DNA of 64,000 nt from Cyanoderma ruficeps (GCA_008694505.1 VZDJ01000056.1:6513205-6577204), one strand, 5' to 3'. Numbered from the stretch's first letter, positions 40,901 through 56,557 are shown. Program-made: numbers and translations. The notes: a model not told the origin generated them from the sequence alone.

Positions 40901-43900
40901 CAGACCTTCCCTGATACACTCTCCTGTACAAGGAGGAAAGAAAGAAAGCAAGCAGGGTTAGAGATTTTTGTCCCACTCTTCCTCAAATCAACCTTTTATG
41001 ATCAATTCAAAGGGAGAAATGAGTCTCTTGGGAAGGAAAGACATGAATCTTATCAATTATTTGAATAGGGTGGAATGCAGTGACATCAGCAGCTAATGAA
41101 GTAAATCTAAATTAAGCTGCTACTTTTTTTTTTGTTTTTACAAAAGCCAGAACATCTGGTGTTTGACAGTGAGACCAATCGAGTCACCAATTAATCTCAC
41201 AAAGTGCCATTGCCCCTCATTTTTCTGTGTGAAACGACTTCTTCAGTCCTTACCACCCATACAGAAAATAAAAAATAGCTTGTTGAATGAGCCGCTGCAG
41301 AAATCTTCCTGTCATGGAGAACTCATTAGGTCAGCATTGAAGTGATTTATCAGGGACTTGGACTTCAGATCAGCTTCGCCTGTACAACTGACTTGGTGGC
41401 AGCGCTTCAAGCAGAGGCTTACAAATCACCATCAAAGCAAGCATGGCTCAGCACAGCATCCAGCTCCTGACCAGTGGAGTGGAGACAGAGAAATACGGCC
41501 CTTCCCGTCCTCTGTCATATCCTGTCAGTCATCCAGATGTGATGCAAGGAGTGGAGCAGGTATTAATGCTACTGAATGGTGCTGAGAGGGAGCTTGTACG
41601 CTGGAAGAGATGCTGAAGCAATATGAGATTAATTTATGTCATCTTTACTTCTCCTGAGCCCCCTCTCCTGATCTCACCAGCCCTTTGTGGGAGCCGATGG
41701 TCCCTCAGCACGTGGCAGTGATCAGTGAGGTCTTACGCAGCACCTGACCTTATATAATCCAACGTGTGTCTGATGATATTTTTCAGTTCCCTTGAGGTGA
41801 AATCTGCCTTTTCCGTGTCGGTCAGAACTGTGTGTCTGTGCTAATCCTGTTCTTCCATCTGCCTGAGCTGAGAGAGCAGAGTGGAAAAGGTGGGGAGGGA
41901 CGACATGAGTTCTTTAAAAAGTCAAACCCTTAAGTTTCCATGGTCTGAAACATAAGATCGAGTTCATCATCTTTTTCAGCTCATCACAAGTACAACAGAT
42001 ATTTTTCCTGGCAAGACAGATTTCTCTTTCTTAACTAAGTTATTTTTCAGACAAGAAGAAAATCCACCGCTAAGTACGGCTTGAGGAATAAGCCGAATGT
42101 GTGCCTCCCTCCCATCCCCATCTGTAGTACACTTCCCATTCTCAGCTCTGCCTCTGATTTCTTTCCCACCACCTGGGTCTTGATGTCTCTCCTCACCACC
42201 TTTCTCCGCCTTCCAACTGTTTTTCCCAGTGGAATTCCTTCCCCTTCTGCCAGCATCCTCCTCTCCCTCAGCACGTGAACTCAGTCACATCAGCACTGAA
42301 CTCTCAAACACATAATGTTCAAGTGGATTCAAAACTAGTCAAAACAAGCTTATCCATCAATAGCTTTTAATGTCAAGGGCTCTGAGGGCAGGGCTGGGAG
42401 TGGAAGGCAGGGCCACAGTGCATATTCAGGCAACAATGAAGCTGTTGTTAAGGAGCAATTAAAGTGTGCTTCTCTAACCGGTTGGCACCGCACTTTTGCT
42501 AAGGTGAGAGAAGTCACAAAACATTTACAATTTACCCAGAACAAGCAGCATCAGGTGCCTTTTATGTCCAGCCTGCACCTCCTCGGCAGTCATAGGAGAT
42601 CCAAACCTCCCTTGGGCCAAATGGTAATTGTGTTTTTAAATAACAATCACTTTTTACCATGACTTTTTGGTTTGCTGAGTAAAATGTCATATTCCCTACT
42701 GCTGGGCAGCCCTACGTGCTGCCCTGTGAGCATTAATTAAGTGGATAGATGGAATTGGTTATCCTATACTTGAGCCACAAAGCATATACATAAATAAAGG
42801 AACTTCTTTCTTGACAAATATTAGTCTAAAATAATTTGTTTATCCAAAAATTCCTTATCATAGTAACACTATCTTTAGGAGCTTACTCAGAGTCAAAACT
42901 CCATCCCATGCAGGAGAATCTGTACTTCATATTCAGGGCTACTAAATTATTCCCACGTACATGGGATACAGAATTTCAACATGTGAATCTGGCAGGATTT
43001 GGCTGCTGCAATCCTACCTGGTATGAAAGTCAGGGGCTGAATTCTAAGAAGAGATGAATTGAAAGAAAGCAGCTGGAGAGGCTGCTTGACAAACAGCACG
43101 TATCTCCACTAAGGCCTGAACACACCAGGTAGGATTTCCATAGGGTGAAAAATATGGCTGTAAGCCAGATATAAAAATGGAAAGCAAAAACAGCGTAAAG
43201 AGATGAGTACCTGAAGACTAACAAGGGAGCTGATGCTCCCTGCATGGCTGCAGGGCTGACTGTGCTATTGACTGAGATGACAGAGTTTTTGGACAATATG
43301 GGAAATCAAACAATCCCCTCCTTTCCAAATGAGGGGAGTGAATCAGAAATTGAATAATAGGGGAAAAAAAAAAAAAAAGAAAAAAGCTTGTTCCTTTAGT
43401 GCTGGGAAAAATCCTTGTGCAGAAAGAAGGGGCCACGGACAAAACACACCCAGTGAAGGACTGAGAGCCCATTTCTCACTGCAGTGCACTGCATGGACAC
43501 ATGCATACTTTACCTCTTATTGCCCCGGTTAATTACCCCACAGAGGAGAGACCAGGTACTGCTCCTCACCAGCCCTCATGCCTGGGGGCACAGGGCAGGA
43601 ACACAGCAGCTCAGCTTTTATGTCAAATGATGCAAGGCAGACCAAGCAATAGGTATTTTTCTCCATTAGTGGAAGAGGATATCAAAGTCCAAGCTTGCTG
43701 AGCACTTGATTTGGTCTTTAGTCAGCCCAGGAGGTATTGACAATGAGTTTGGCAGCACCCAACACTCACAGGTGCTCAATTATCAATGCCTTTCCAGAGC
43801 AGGAGGGAAGGGGATAATTTTGGCCTCACTTGTGACACAAGAGTCGCTTGGCTTCAGAAACCACCATCTCTGGCAGACTGAGAACTGGAAGCTAAAATTC

Positions 43901-46900
43901 CTGGGTCTTGCAACAGCAGTATAGCAGAAGTGCTGGCCCCAGGCTGAGCCCAAGCCCTGAGCTTTTGTCAAAGCATCAAAGTGAGGGACAGGCCATCCCA
44001 TTTTAGCTCCCCTCTCCATCTCCTCTCTAGCAATTCTGCAAATATTGATTAAGACCGTGCTATTTGCTCGTGGTTGATATGTCCTTCCAACAGCTCACTG
44101 TGGGAGATTTCAAATTGCTTTATTAGACCATCTCCTATATGTTTACCTACCAGCAACCCAATAATAGTATGAAATTAAAACCACATTACCTTTAACTGCA
44201 ATTATCCCATTACAAAAGCAGGTGACTGCTGCAGAGGCACTCAGCACATTTTTACAGCATAACTACTTTGGGTAAAAATTACAGGGAGGGAGGATTATTG
44301 CCTGTGAGGAGATAAAGTGGGCCATGTCAGAGCCTTGGTCAGTTTGTGACAGGAGGTCAAATGAAGACATTTTAACGTTGAAGTCAGGGTTTCCAGGTGA
44401 CCTGCATTTTGCCTCCAGAAAGCTCCTCTTTTCCCTTATCACTGCAGCCTTTCTCACCTGTAGAATGTTATTCAATAGGTGTTCTGTGGTTTTGTCTCCC
44501 AGCCAAGATCCATCTTTCTCCAGAACCAGCAGACAACCACAGAAAATGAAATGGCACCTGCTGGCCTCACCTTTTTATGGAGGGTTTTATCCACCTTTAC
44601 TCCTTTCTCCAAATGGCAGAATTAAAAAGCAGGTTTTATCCTGTAATACAGATGAGGAATGTGTCCACACCACATTTCTTGTGTCAAGCTGAGAGATCAG
44701 TTTGGGAATGGGGGAAGACACATGTGGGAGATGTGGACTGAACAGGAGAGCATTAGCTGGACAGACGAGCACAGGAAGAATTCAAGAGCTATCCAGTCCA
44801 CTCCCAAGAGTCCTGGGCAAACATGAAGCCATCCAGCCCAAAAATTACTTCTAAATCTTTTTGGTGTGTCTACTACAAGCTGTCCATTCCTCTCATAACA
44901 AAGGGTGCTTCTAGGCACAAAGCTATGGGGAAAAGAGACTGGAAAATGCCTTTTCTGAGGACTTTAGTGCTTCCTCACTGTTTTACAGAGCTGGGACTGC
45001 CATTTTAAACTGCTCCAGTGTTTTTACTGATTTTCACCAAGGGAGACTGGATGCCAGGTCCTTTGGAGTATCTAGAGCAAGAATATTTGCTTCTTGCTTG
45101 GCCTTTCAGATTCATTTTTGTTTCAGATGTTCAGAGCATTTGGGCTGTTTGTACTGAACATTGCAAAGGTATCGCCTCTTCCCACCCATATAAACTGGAA
45201 TTTTATTTTGCAAAAACAGGACAAAATGTTCATTCCGACCTGTCTCAAGGAACCAAGTCCCACTTCTGATCATCTCTTCCAACAGAGCCTCTGTACAAAG
45301 GGAAGATGTCCTTAAATACCCTCTTTTCCTTGATGAGTGCAGAGTTTTCCCCATCTGCTCTCTGAGCTTAGACATGAGCCCAAGCCTTGTGTCAACATGT
45401 TCCCAGCCTCCTTTGGTAATATGGAAATGACAGCGGTTGCTGCTTGTGAAGACGAAATCAAATGAATAAATGAATGTCAACAGACGGTGGGTAGAGGCCC
45501 AGAGGTTGCATAACAGAGAGACTACAAGTGCACAGATGCTGTAAAGCCAAACTGGGTGCTGAGTGGATTGTCAGGGCTTGTTTCAGAGGGATGCACCCAC
45601 TCATGTCACCAGCACAGCTGTCAGCCGAGGGATTCTTCCCAGTGAATTAAAGAGACAAAAAATTAAGGCCCTCTACCCACACCGTAATCATGCAGGCCAT
45701 TTAGAGGGGACATTATGTGACATCTCTAGGTAAATCAGATGGTGAGTTATTACAGCATGGCTCCTCTTCCCTGCAGGAACAATGTCTGGAGATACCCTAC
45801 AAAATCCTTACTGTGTCAATGTCAAACTCAATAATGCTCCCCCCCAAAATTATTGCCAGCCGCACATGTGGCGATAATGTCACACTAAGGGCATGGCTGC
45901 ATGGATGAGGACTGACAGACTTATGCTCCGTGCCCCAGCTCGGAGCTGGCCAGATGCAAAGCAATTCTGCTCTAGAAGCAGAGAGCCACATTAGCAGGGT
46001 GACAGCTTATGAAAGACAAAAGGACAACACTTTTGCCACTATGGTTTTATGAATGGCACTGTTTGGAGCTATTTGTCTCCTTTTCAGGTGCCTGTCTTGC
46101 CTGTTAATCCTTTAACCTGAACTGGAATGCTTTCTTTTTATTCTCCTCTCTTGCAGTAGGAGAACTATACAAACTAAGGCTGATTTCACAAGCCTGGCAA
46201 CAGCTTCTTAAATAAACAGCACACTTTTGGGTTTCATTCCTCTCAAACAGAAATGCTGCTTCATCTTCTTTGTGCCACTTCCCCTCCAAAACTGCAGCAG
46301 CAGCAAAGCAATTAAGAGAGCATGAGGTAATATCCCGTACAGAAGATCTACTTCATTCCACACAAACACACAAATAACCTCCAGCTTGAGAAGGAGGAAT
46401 GCACAAACACTTAGAAGCTAATTCCCAAACCCAGCAAGACAAAGACGGAGTTGAAAGACTCAAAACACCTGAGAAAGCAAAACAGTCTCTTATCCCTCGC
46501 TAAAGCAAACACAAAGAATAATTGCATTCACTTTCCAAGTTGGCAAGCCAGCCATAATATATTGCCTGCCACAGCAATGATCATTGTTCCTGTGCTCTCC
46601 ACCCCAGCCTGATACACACTCAGCAGATTCATAACTCTTTCAAGTTCTCCAAGATAAACATGTGGGCACTTGATAAAGAATTTCAATTATAATGTTCCTT
46701 GGAGCATCCAACATGCCGCCCCCACCCCAACACAGTGTGAGATTTGTCCCCCACCACCCCAGGGACACGGTCTGCAGGTCAGCTCCAGAAGGACCAGAAG
46801 TTTCTTGTGCTTCTGGAAGCCTGTCTTCTGTGCAGATGGGTCTCCACAACTGCCCAAGGCATCCTCCAGTGCCCCCATCCCCAGTGGAATCACGGAGGGG

Positions 46901-49900
46901 TTGACTCTGCTGGCTGCCAGTGCATGTGACAGGGACACCCAAAGGCCTTGCTGCACACTGAACTCACCAGGGCTTTTGGCAGCCCCTTTGTCGTCCCCTC
47001 TTCTATGCCCAGTGACTAAAGAGCTCCTGCTCAATTTGACTCTTCTTCCCATGGCCAAATCCCGGCCTGAAACACCCTCTTCAAATGCTGAACTGTCACA
47101 AATGGTGTGGGAAAACCCTCAGGCAAAGGAGTCCAGAGTTTGGAAAAGCCATCTCCCCCTTCACACGCAGTGGATCTTTCTGACACGCAGTCCTTATCAG
47201 AAGGGGCTTCTGGGGTGAGAACCCACCCCAGGGTTGAGCTGCTGCCAAGAGCCAGGAGAACACAACACACTGCATTTAGATAAGAGCAGGTTATCTGATG
47301 CATTCAAATCTTGATTCAAGGAACCCATTAGATTCACTTGTTTGGTGGTAGAAAAATCCTGGACCATCTTTGGCCATGTTTAGCATGCAGGAAATCCTGG
47401 AGGGAAACTGGGGACCACCTACATGTGTGCATGGACACAAAGCAAACTGCAGGTGTCTGTTTCCTGAGGCAGCAACCAGCACATTCAATGTGAGAATCTG
47501 CCCAGGACTGTCACATCTACTGCTGCCAGATACATCTGCTTTGGTAGAAAAATCCTCTCCTCCGAATTTTGTTAGTCCTGAGCTGCACAACACACTGCAG
47601 CTGGCTGGGAGGGCACTGAGATTTGCATCCTCAGTTTTTGGAAGCTATTGCTCAGCTCCCAGCTGGAAGGTCTCTGAAAGCTCCTGCTCAGCTGGATCCT
47701 GGCCCCAGTTTCAGCACCAGTTCTCCCAGTGGGTGCCTGCCCTGACTGCCCCAGGGAAGGTCTGTGCTGCAAGGCTGGGGCCAGTGAATTCTCCCCAGCA
47801 TAGAGTGTGTCACCCAGGGGGACTCTGCAGAGCCAGCCCCTGCTCTGCCTGGGGGCTGACTGGATACCAAGCTTCAGAGCCCATTTCTACAACAAAACCA
47901 GAATGGTTCAAATAAAATATTGTAAAATATTCTGCCTCTCACAAAGGATAATAGTTCCTGCAGCCTGTGAAGCATGACAGATGCATCTTGGATCCTTTAT
48001 ACAACTGATATACTGCCTTCATTTCTCTGCTCAACTTGGCCAAAACCAAGGGAGACACATGGATTACTCCCTTTTCATGTTTCCTGCCTCCTCTTCCTCC
48101 TTCTCCCTACATCCTACTATTGTCATGATATTCTAGAATTCCTCCATTTTGCCCTGGGTGATAGGAATAAAAGCAAACTGGAGTCTTTGCACCATTTAAT
48201 TTTAGGTCCTTGAGAGCACTACTTAACACAACAAATGTGGGGAAGGAAATTCTCCAGACAGCCAATACAGAAATCTCATTTAGGTGCTGCTCGTCCCACC
48301 CCACCAACCTTCCGACTGACATGTCTGGGGTAAGATGCTGTGGTTACCCTTCCTTCTGAATTTATCTCAATTTACTAAACATTAGGAAAAGGGCAAAATG
48401 AAACAGAACATCCCAACAAATAAAGACTACATTCTTGCTATCCTGGAACTTGAAATCTGTGTGCTCTCCAAGCTTTTCTTTCTCAGAGTTTCTCAGGGAC
48501 ACATTGGGGAATGGCCTCCCTTCCCACTGACTTTCTGTTTCTGAATAATAGAAAAAAGAAAGAAATCTCTCACTTAGTCAATATTAAGCCAGATTTGTAA
48601 AAGTCTATTTGTCAGGGGTAGTATTTTGCTGTAGTCACAGCATATTAGGATTTACATTTCCCCGTAAATTTGGGTTCATTTCAGACAGGCAAGGAACAGC
48701 AGTTACTGGACTTCGGTCTGTCCTTTAAATTCCACTGTAGCATAAAAAAAATCCGTAATTAGTAATTGCAAAGACTAAATGCAACAACATGCTGGCACAG
48801 GGCAGTTTTCTATGAGAGGATGCTGGTAGTTACACCAGTAAGAAACATGATGCCAGAATGAGGAGCAGCACAAAAGATGAGGACTGCTCCCAGCCAGGCT
48901 GGTACTGCCTTCTCCTGCCTTCAGAACCTCCACTGGGACCCTCTGGCCCACAGGTTCCACTGGAACTGGGCTGCCTCCACAATGGGTGGCAAGAGCCCTT
49001 CCCTGACTGCTGGAGCCCAACTTTTCTGAGGCACTGCTGCCTCTAGCACAGACTATTCCATCCTGACACTGGGCTCAGGGCTCAGCCCCTTGCCAGCAAT
49101 GCTCTTGCTCAGGCAGAAAGGGCACCAAATGATGGCCAGCAGCTGCGTGCTGATGTGCTCTTTGTATCATACGGGGAAGAATATCCGTTCTGCTTTCCCT
49201 CCAGCAAGGGTAGATGAGGTGCTTGACAGGCAGAGCTGCATTTAACCCAGCCCAAGCAGCCCTGCCCACACATCTTGTCCCCCACCCCATCCACATCAAT
49301 GACAAAGCCTTTGGCTGCATGAAAGCCTCCCTTTTCCAAAGCCATGAGCCCTGCTGCAATCCAGGCTCCGTGCCTGAGGGTGCAAATTGTTCCTCCAACA
49401 GACTCCTCTGCTCCTTCCTGGCCATGGCTCCACCATCAGCGTTCTGCTGGTTCTTCAAGCATCTGCAAGCACTTGGCCCAGGCTTTCTCCATCCCTCCCC
49501 ACGTCTCCCTGCTGCCTCTGCAGCCTGTGATTTATGCCATGGTCTGAAACAGGAAGATCAGGCTCGCTGACTCCACCAGCCCTGCAAACTGACAGCAGCC
49601 AGAGGCAGCTCCGGGCTAATGTCACAGCCACAGCTCCAGCACATGGCAGGGAGACTCTGACCTAGTTTTAACCCTGCTAAATATGCAAAGAAAGAACACA
49701 AGAGTGTGTGGGGGAGAGCAGTCCAAGGCTTCCCCTATCCCCTCAGTATTATTTTATCTTTAATACTCACATTAAATTGGAACACGTCCATGCCGATCTT
49801 CTTATGGGCGTACCATAAGAGAGGAAAAACATGGTAACATTTGAAGAGTGGGATGCTTGGGGTGGTTTGTTTTTTTTTTAACATGCTTATAGGAAAACGT

Positions 49901-52900
49901 GATTTTTCAAAGATTAACATTTTGAAAAATTTAAAGAAGAAATGGAAAGCCTTTTTGAGTAGAAATCTCCTTTAGGTTGCTTACCTTTCCTTTTTGCTTG
50001 TTTTTCTCAGTCTTTTTGTTCTTAACTTAGTCATCAGGAGCTAAATGCTAGCCTGACTATCATTCTGACAGGCCTTTTTTGTTGTTGTCTTGGGTTTTTT
50101 TAAGAAAATGGATTTTTGTGCACTTGGCTTTATCTTTGTTTCAGCATCTGCCTTTCCCTTACCATTGCTGGTTCACTTCCACCATAGAAAATACTCAAAC
50201 TTCAGCTTCTCTCGATTCTTTATTAACTCTAGATCATTATGTAGCATGTAACTGCTTTGCTATGGAAACACTATTTTATTTGCATCACCCACACAGCTCT
50301 GGGTATTTCTGTTTTTCAGCATCTTAATTTCAATACAAAACAGTGTTCACTGACAGTGCAGAGGGCTTTACTGAGGGTAAGGGCAGCACAGCATCCTGGT
50401 CTATGTCCTTCAGGTGGGTCCCCCAGCCAGGATCTGGTGGTACCCTAAATGTTTTACCTGTCCCCTGAGTCTAAGCCATGGAATTCCACCATGGCAGAAG
50501 TGGGAGCACTGCCTGGCATAGGGACCATAAGAACCTGTGGCAAAAAAGAAATCCTCTAAATACTTGCTACCAGTGATCGTGAGAGAGAGGAGATGCTCTT
50601 CTCATCCAGCATAGCCAGATGAATGGATATCCTCAGTGCAGTGCCATTTTCTGCCCTGGAGAACATGAGCACCACAAAGCAGACCAAGCAGAGAAATGTG
50701 AGGAAAGCTTCCTGGAGAGGAATTTCCTGTGGAGCAAGAGGACAGCAACGGGACACAAAGCCACAACCATGTTTTGAATGTGCTCCTGCTGCATGAGGGG
50801 CACTGCCGCTTGATAGCAGCAAACGTGAAACAAGTCCCAGACATGGAGATCCTTGTCAGGGTGCTCAAGAAGAAAAGGCAAGGACAGGAAGCCATGAAAA
50901 TCATTAATCAGTGGACCACAAAGTGGTGTTGTTTCTGGCATAGGTTGAGAGAATGCTGATCATTAACTCCTATGAACATTCCTGACCTTGCTCAGGAAGG
51001 CTCTTAATTAAATGATTATGTCCCTTGACTTCTGCAAATCTCAGGCATATGCCTCTATCCTTTCCTCAGCAAGGCATTTTTCAGAATCAGGATCTCCCTG
51101 ATTACATTCAACTAATTATTTGAAAAGCATTTTCATCTGGACTCAAAGCAATCAAATTAAATACAGTTAATGTGGGTTTGGCAGGACTACACACAAACAA
51201 AAGTTGATCTGTTTTTGTGCAAAATTGGAAAATCAGTTTTTGCTAATAGCCTGGTGTATGAAATCTGCTGCTTCAGCTTTTCACTGTTTACCCATCTTCT
51301 CCACTTTGCTGCAAAACTGTTGATGCAATTCTGCTGTGATAAATGAAGCCCGAAACCTCGCAACATCCTGCCTTTAGCAAAAGACCTTGTAGGAACCAGA
51401 GACTGGGAAAGAATGAATCGTTCTGCTTTGCAGTAAAAGTTGATGAAGACAAAGAGCATGCTGGAAATAAAGGAGCATGCTGAAAGTAAAGGAATCAACT
51501 TTATGCCACTTTATCAAGAGAGATACAACAAGAGTGATGTAAATCATCAGGCTTTAGCAGCTATGGGAGATTTTGGGTAGGAAGGCAAACTGAGTAACAC
51601 GAAGTAGAAAAAAAAGCATACCTATAACAAAATACTGCAAACCAAACCTCATTTTGGAGAGAACTGGAAACCAGCAGATGGACACTTTCCAATAAGCAAA
51701 CAAGTCTATTTGTCTAATTACTTAACACTTTGAAATTAATTTGATTTTTCCCTCTGAGCAGGTATCCTTATGGATCATTTTTCCACAATGAACAGGGAGT
51801 AAAGTACACCTAAACCTGAAGACAGTATGTGTCTATTTTTGCCTCAATGAATTAAGAGTGCATCCTTTTTATAAAGAAATTCTGATGCAAAAAAAATCAT
51901 GAGACTTCACTGCTGTAAAACACATCAGTCATAGAAAAGATTAATAATCGGTACCTGCCATGAAGTTGTGTTAGAAGACTCTCTCTTTATTAAGTCATAA
52001 TTGGAATAAGAAGAGTCAGGCAGATGAATGAAATCCTTAATAAGCAGAGGGATGTGGATTTTCACAATATGCTGAAGCAATGCAATAAGAGAAGCTACGA
52101 TCATTAATATTAGTTACAAACCAAGACTAATCTCTGGGATAGGCAGAATTTCAGGGTAAAATACTTGAGTCGATGCAATGTCACAGGTGATGGCAGTGTT
52201 AATCACTGCTCTCAGCCAAAGGAAGCAGTCCTTATTTGGAGGTCTTTGGGAGGAAAAGTCCCTTCTGGCTCTGGGATGCTCCCAGAGATGCTCAGGAGTA
52301 GAGCAGAGCTGTGTGCCCACCAGCCCAAACTACTGAGCGCTGGAATAAACACAGCCCAGCAGCCCCCAAGCCCCAGACGCTCCAGCTGGAAGGCACCAGG
52401 CAGGTACAGAGTCCCTCACACAGGCTTGTGCCATGCTCCCAACATCAAAACTGTGAGTGTTGTCACTTGAAGCACTTCAGAGCTGTTTATATTTGCGTAT
52501 TTTTGCATTGCTGTCGCACAGTTAAGCTGAAGATTTCTGACCAAGCTGTCCCAAGAGCACAAGGAAATCCAGTGGCAGCCAACTTTCATTTCAGGTAATT
52601 GGTGAGACGTTTAAAAAAATAAACTGGGCCCATGTGAGTCAGGCATATTAGGAAGACAGGGTCAGTAGTTTCTTTTATAAAGAATTAAACCTTTTTCAGG
52701 TGAGCAAATGTATATTAAGTGATATGAAGTACCACTTCTATAAAACAATACTTTTCAGGGACCAATGAAGAACTGGTTTAAACTTTTTCTCTGAGGTTCC
52801 AGCAAAATGATTTCATATTTACATCCCCAGCATTTTGTCTGAAAACACCTGTCTCATCAGGTTATCATTCCAACTAGAGAAGGGACTGCAGAAGGAAAAC

Positions 52901-55900
52901 AGATGCCTGATGCGTCCTCAAAAAGAAACAAGAAAACATATGCAATTAATATTTTTATGGTCTTTTCTTTTTCTCTGACTGTTGTTACCATGCAAATAAT
53001 GTGCACGGGAATCTTCAAACATCTTCTAACCATTCAGTAAATCATTTCTCAGAATAATGAATTCAAGTACTGGGAATCAACCCCCAAAATTTAATGACTT
53101 CTTTTAGTTTTTATGTCACATCTGGAAACCAGTATGACATGGTACTTGGGTGCACCTTCAGAGGGTGATTTTTGGCTTTTCCTCAGCTCTCCATGCCTGT
53201 GGTCAGGACCTCTGTTTCTACAGAAGAGCAGGAGCAGGACATGCTGACCATGTCTGCTGTAGTGTACAGCAGAGAAACTGCCTCGTGTTCTTGGAAGTCA
53301 GCCCTGTGTTACACAACTGCAGTTCAGAGGTTACAAAGGCAAAGGCTTCGCCAGCAGACTCCACACTTCAAAGTTGTGGCAACAATTGTTGGATCAAACA
53401 GAGAGGAAAGAAGTTGCCTGTGGGTCCCCAAAGCAAACTGGAGACTCATGAAAGAAAAAACAGGATCCAGAGGAATCTTACTGAGAAACAATGAGAAAAA
53501 AACCCTGCTCATTTATATGGAACAAAAGCCTGCGTCCTCAAGAAGCTCTCCAAGTTGCTTCCACATCCAATCAATATTTTCTTTAGCACATATGGAATGA
53601 GCCTCAGCCAACTTCCTCCTCCAGACATTCCTATTTCTGACTATCCTTAGAAAGAAGCAAGGCAGCTAATTCAAGATCTCATTCATATGAACAGGAGTCA
53701 CCAGGCTTGCAGGGACAGTCTCACCATCCCGTTTTCCTGACTCAACAAATTGCTGCAGATAAACTCAGCCATGCATCCAAATATATGCACACATATGCCC
53801 TTAGCTCACAGCAGATGTGAGGTGGTGCCACATGAGCTTGAACCACCAGTGACAGACAGAAAACCTGAATACTGAAATTTCTTACAAATGCAAATGAAAG
53901 AAAGGAAATTGAAGACTGGTCATAGACAACACTGGGGCAGAGATGAAGCCTGGTCTACAAAATCTACATAAGCAAGGTGGAATTCCCATTCCAAATAAGC
54001 CTGACTCTTTCTTAGTCATCACCAAAGTCACATCAGCTTAGGAATGGACCAAAAGAACCTTGGCTGAGGCACAGTGCCAGCAATCTGGATTTGCTTGAGT
54101 ATGACCTCTCTCCCCTGCTGCAGAAAAACCTCCTCAGAAGTCCTCTTTAAAGAAACTCTTTGCTGCAAAAATTAAAGCTAATGAGACTTCTCAAGGAGAT
54201 GTGAAACCGCCCCCGTTTCAACTTCAGCATCTTGAGGCTCAGACTGTTCCTTGAAGCGGAGGATTTGCAATGTACATGATGCCAAAGAAGATTTGCTGAG
54301 GATAAGAGCCTCCTCATCTGTCCAGTCAGCAACGTGGATAGTGGGCGTTCATCTCTGCTGTTTCAGTGAAGAGCACATCACTCAGCTCACGTTATCACCA
54401 GAATGGGCCACTGCAGAGACGGCTGACATTGATGCAGAAGGGCCAGGGCACACATCATTTTCTGCTGACTTGACCAGGAGAGCTCATCTCCTGTTGCCTC
54501 TAGACCCAGATATGAAAGTCTAAATTCTGCCAAAATACAGGGGGTAAACAGTGCCTGAGCCTGAACTTATGCATAAACCTCCCTGGATTTAAATGGCATT
54601 TGCACCTTATTTTGTAGGATATGCTAGGGGTGTTTATAGAGCATTCAGACACAGGAATTCAGGAACAGTATGCCTTAAGTTCTGAAAAAAACCCCCAAAC
54701 TCTGAATTGAAGCTCACGTGTGTGTGTCAGACTGTCCAATCATGGTCAGTCCCAACCACTGAATTCCTACATTCATTAAGCAGCAATCCTTGTGGCACCA
54801 CATATTTTATACTCCTCTCTATCCTGAAACCCCAACACTTCCATTTGGGTGACATTTTACTGCCTCTTCATCGTATACCAGGAAAGAATGCTGATGGAAT
54901 AAGCATCACATCCAAATCAGAAACTGGCATTATCTCAGACTCACGCGATTTACAGCAACTACTAAGTAAATGGGGGTACTTTTTTTAGTTTCCACTCTTC
55001 TTTTTTTAGAAATAAATCTTAAGAAAATACAATCTCAAAGGCCTAACAGGCACACATTTACAGATGGCAGCAGTGAGTCATAAATGACATCTTTTTCTGG
55101 TACTATTTATGAGAGCCAAAAAAACTGAACATATTATGAGCCATTTATAATGTTCTTCAGCAGAACAGTCAGCCAAGAGACAGAGCTGAAAGCCTGTTGT
55201 AACAAAAGGTATCAAAGTGAGGAGGAGAACAGTATCTATAATTACTACTCCAATGATAAAACAAGCATATTACAGCAGATGGTTTAACACAAGATCACTA
55301 TTAAATAAAACACTGGCTCCAGTGCCAAGGGATGAATATTCAAGGAGTGAGCTGAGTAAAAGTGTATAAAGGCAGCAAATGCAGCTCAGTTAACCCAGCA
55401 GTTACGTGCAAGACTAACCAAAGAGATCAAACCCCACAGAATTCTCCACGTTGGCTGAACAATCCCTCTGCAGTCAAAACTTTCACAATTAGGAATTAAT
55501 GAATGCAAATGACAGGACTGAGCATACTGATGGCACTGGAACTTGATCATGTCTGACTGCTAAAAAAGGGTGTGAAACTCAACCCCAAAACAAACCCAAA
55601 CCCTAACAATATCAATTTGCAAAGCTTTTTCATGTACCACATTAGAAACTTCCCAGTTCTTCATAAGAAACAGACTCTAATTCATCTTCTTGGCAGCTTC
55701 ACTGTTGTAGGATGTTGTTTGACAAAGCAGGAGCCAAGTTACAATCTAAAAAGAGGTTCTTTTCATTTTTAGAAATTTTGTAAAATACTTTATGGTCAAA
55801 AGTAAGGCTGGAATTAATTAAAGTGACTAAGGCTGCACCACAGAGTATGGAGCTGCAATGCTCATGCTGCAGAGCAGGACTCCAGCTCTCAGGGGGTTTG

Positions 55901-56490
55901 GAAACAGTAGAAAGGATGCCACCACTTACAAGGCATTTTGATTTTTTTTTCCAACTTGCAGTGTGTTTTTTTTAATTCGATGTTTCTGTAATTTTGGTAT
56001 TATCTATGTAATATCTTTCGCTGAGACTCAACACTTCAAAAGCTTGGGACTCACCCACTCAGCTCTGCAAGATCATTTAAATTATAACATGAACAAGGAG
56101 AAAAAAACCCAGTAGCAACAGCAGAAGGTACAAACGTATAACCAGTGTATACCACTACAAAATGGTTTCAGAGTAAAAAGGCACTGATCACCATAAGAGA
56201 TTAAAATTTAAAATATCCGAACACTTTCTCAGTGAACCTAAGGACTCAGGCTGCAGCAGACAAATCCCTCTGAGGATGCTGTGATTGGAAATACAAATCC
56301 TTCACCATCAACTTTCTCTAGCTGCCAGGACCCCCAGCAGCTTGCCTGAAGTTTCAGGTAAACAGACGAGTGGAACCTGTTAAACTACGCAAGATTTAAA
56401 AGCTGTTTTCAAAATCTATGTAATAGAACCATTTTTCAACCTTCAAAGTCTCCATTTTAAGAACTAAGAGATGGGAGACATACAGCCCTG
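37932..56490. other. Intergenic, no gene recognised (contains 38706 site)
   Basis: About 18.5 kb with no supported exon. TATATAAG at 38183-38190 is an isolated TATA-like motif. GC-richer islands at 46.7-47.9 kb and 48.9-49.6 kb give overlapping frames up to 182 codons that have sense and antisense partners and no known similarity. A poly-A tract is at 43363-43379. The block 41350-41620 has conserved-element texture. I recognise no LINE, LTR, tRNA or microRNA here. Confidence 0.5.
38706..38717 (+). promoter_or_regulatory. Near-palindrome TGACAGCTGTGA (TALE-type site)
   Basis: This copy differs by one base from the palindrome at 37920. It lies inside an AT-rich block (about 38520-38760) that has the look of a conserved non-coding element. 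A third, weaker copy on the minus strand is near 45612-45624. Confidence 0.35.
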
Positions 56491-56494
56491 GTGA

Positions 56495-56500
56495 TGTGTG

Positions 56501-56557
<57 letters not shown>

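Noticed and set aside
46670..47915. Cluster of 180-codon frames on both strands
   Set aside because: GC-biased region with simultaneous sense and antisense frames and no family resemblance.
50556..50959. Hydrophobic minus-strand frames resembling a membrane receptor fragment
   Set aside because: No transmembrane-receptor signature residues could be placed; hydrophobicity alone is weak evidence.
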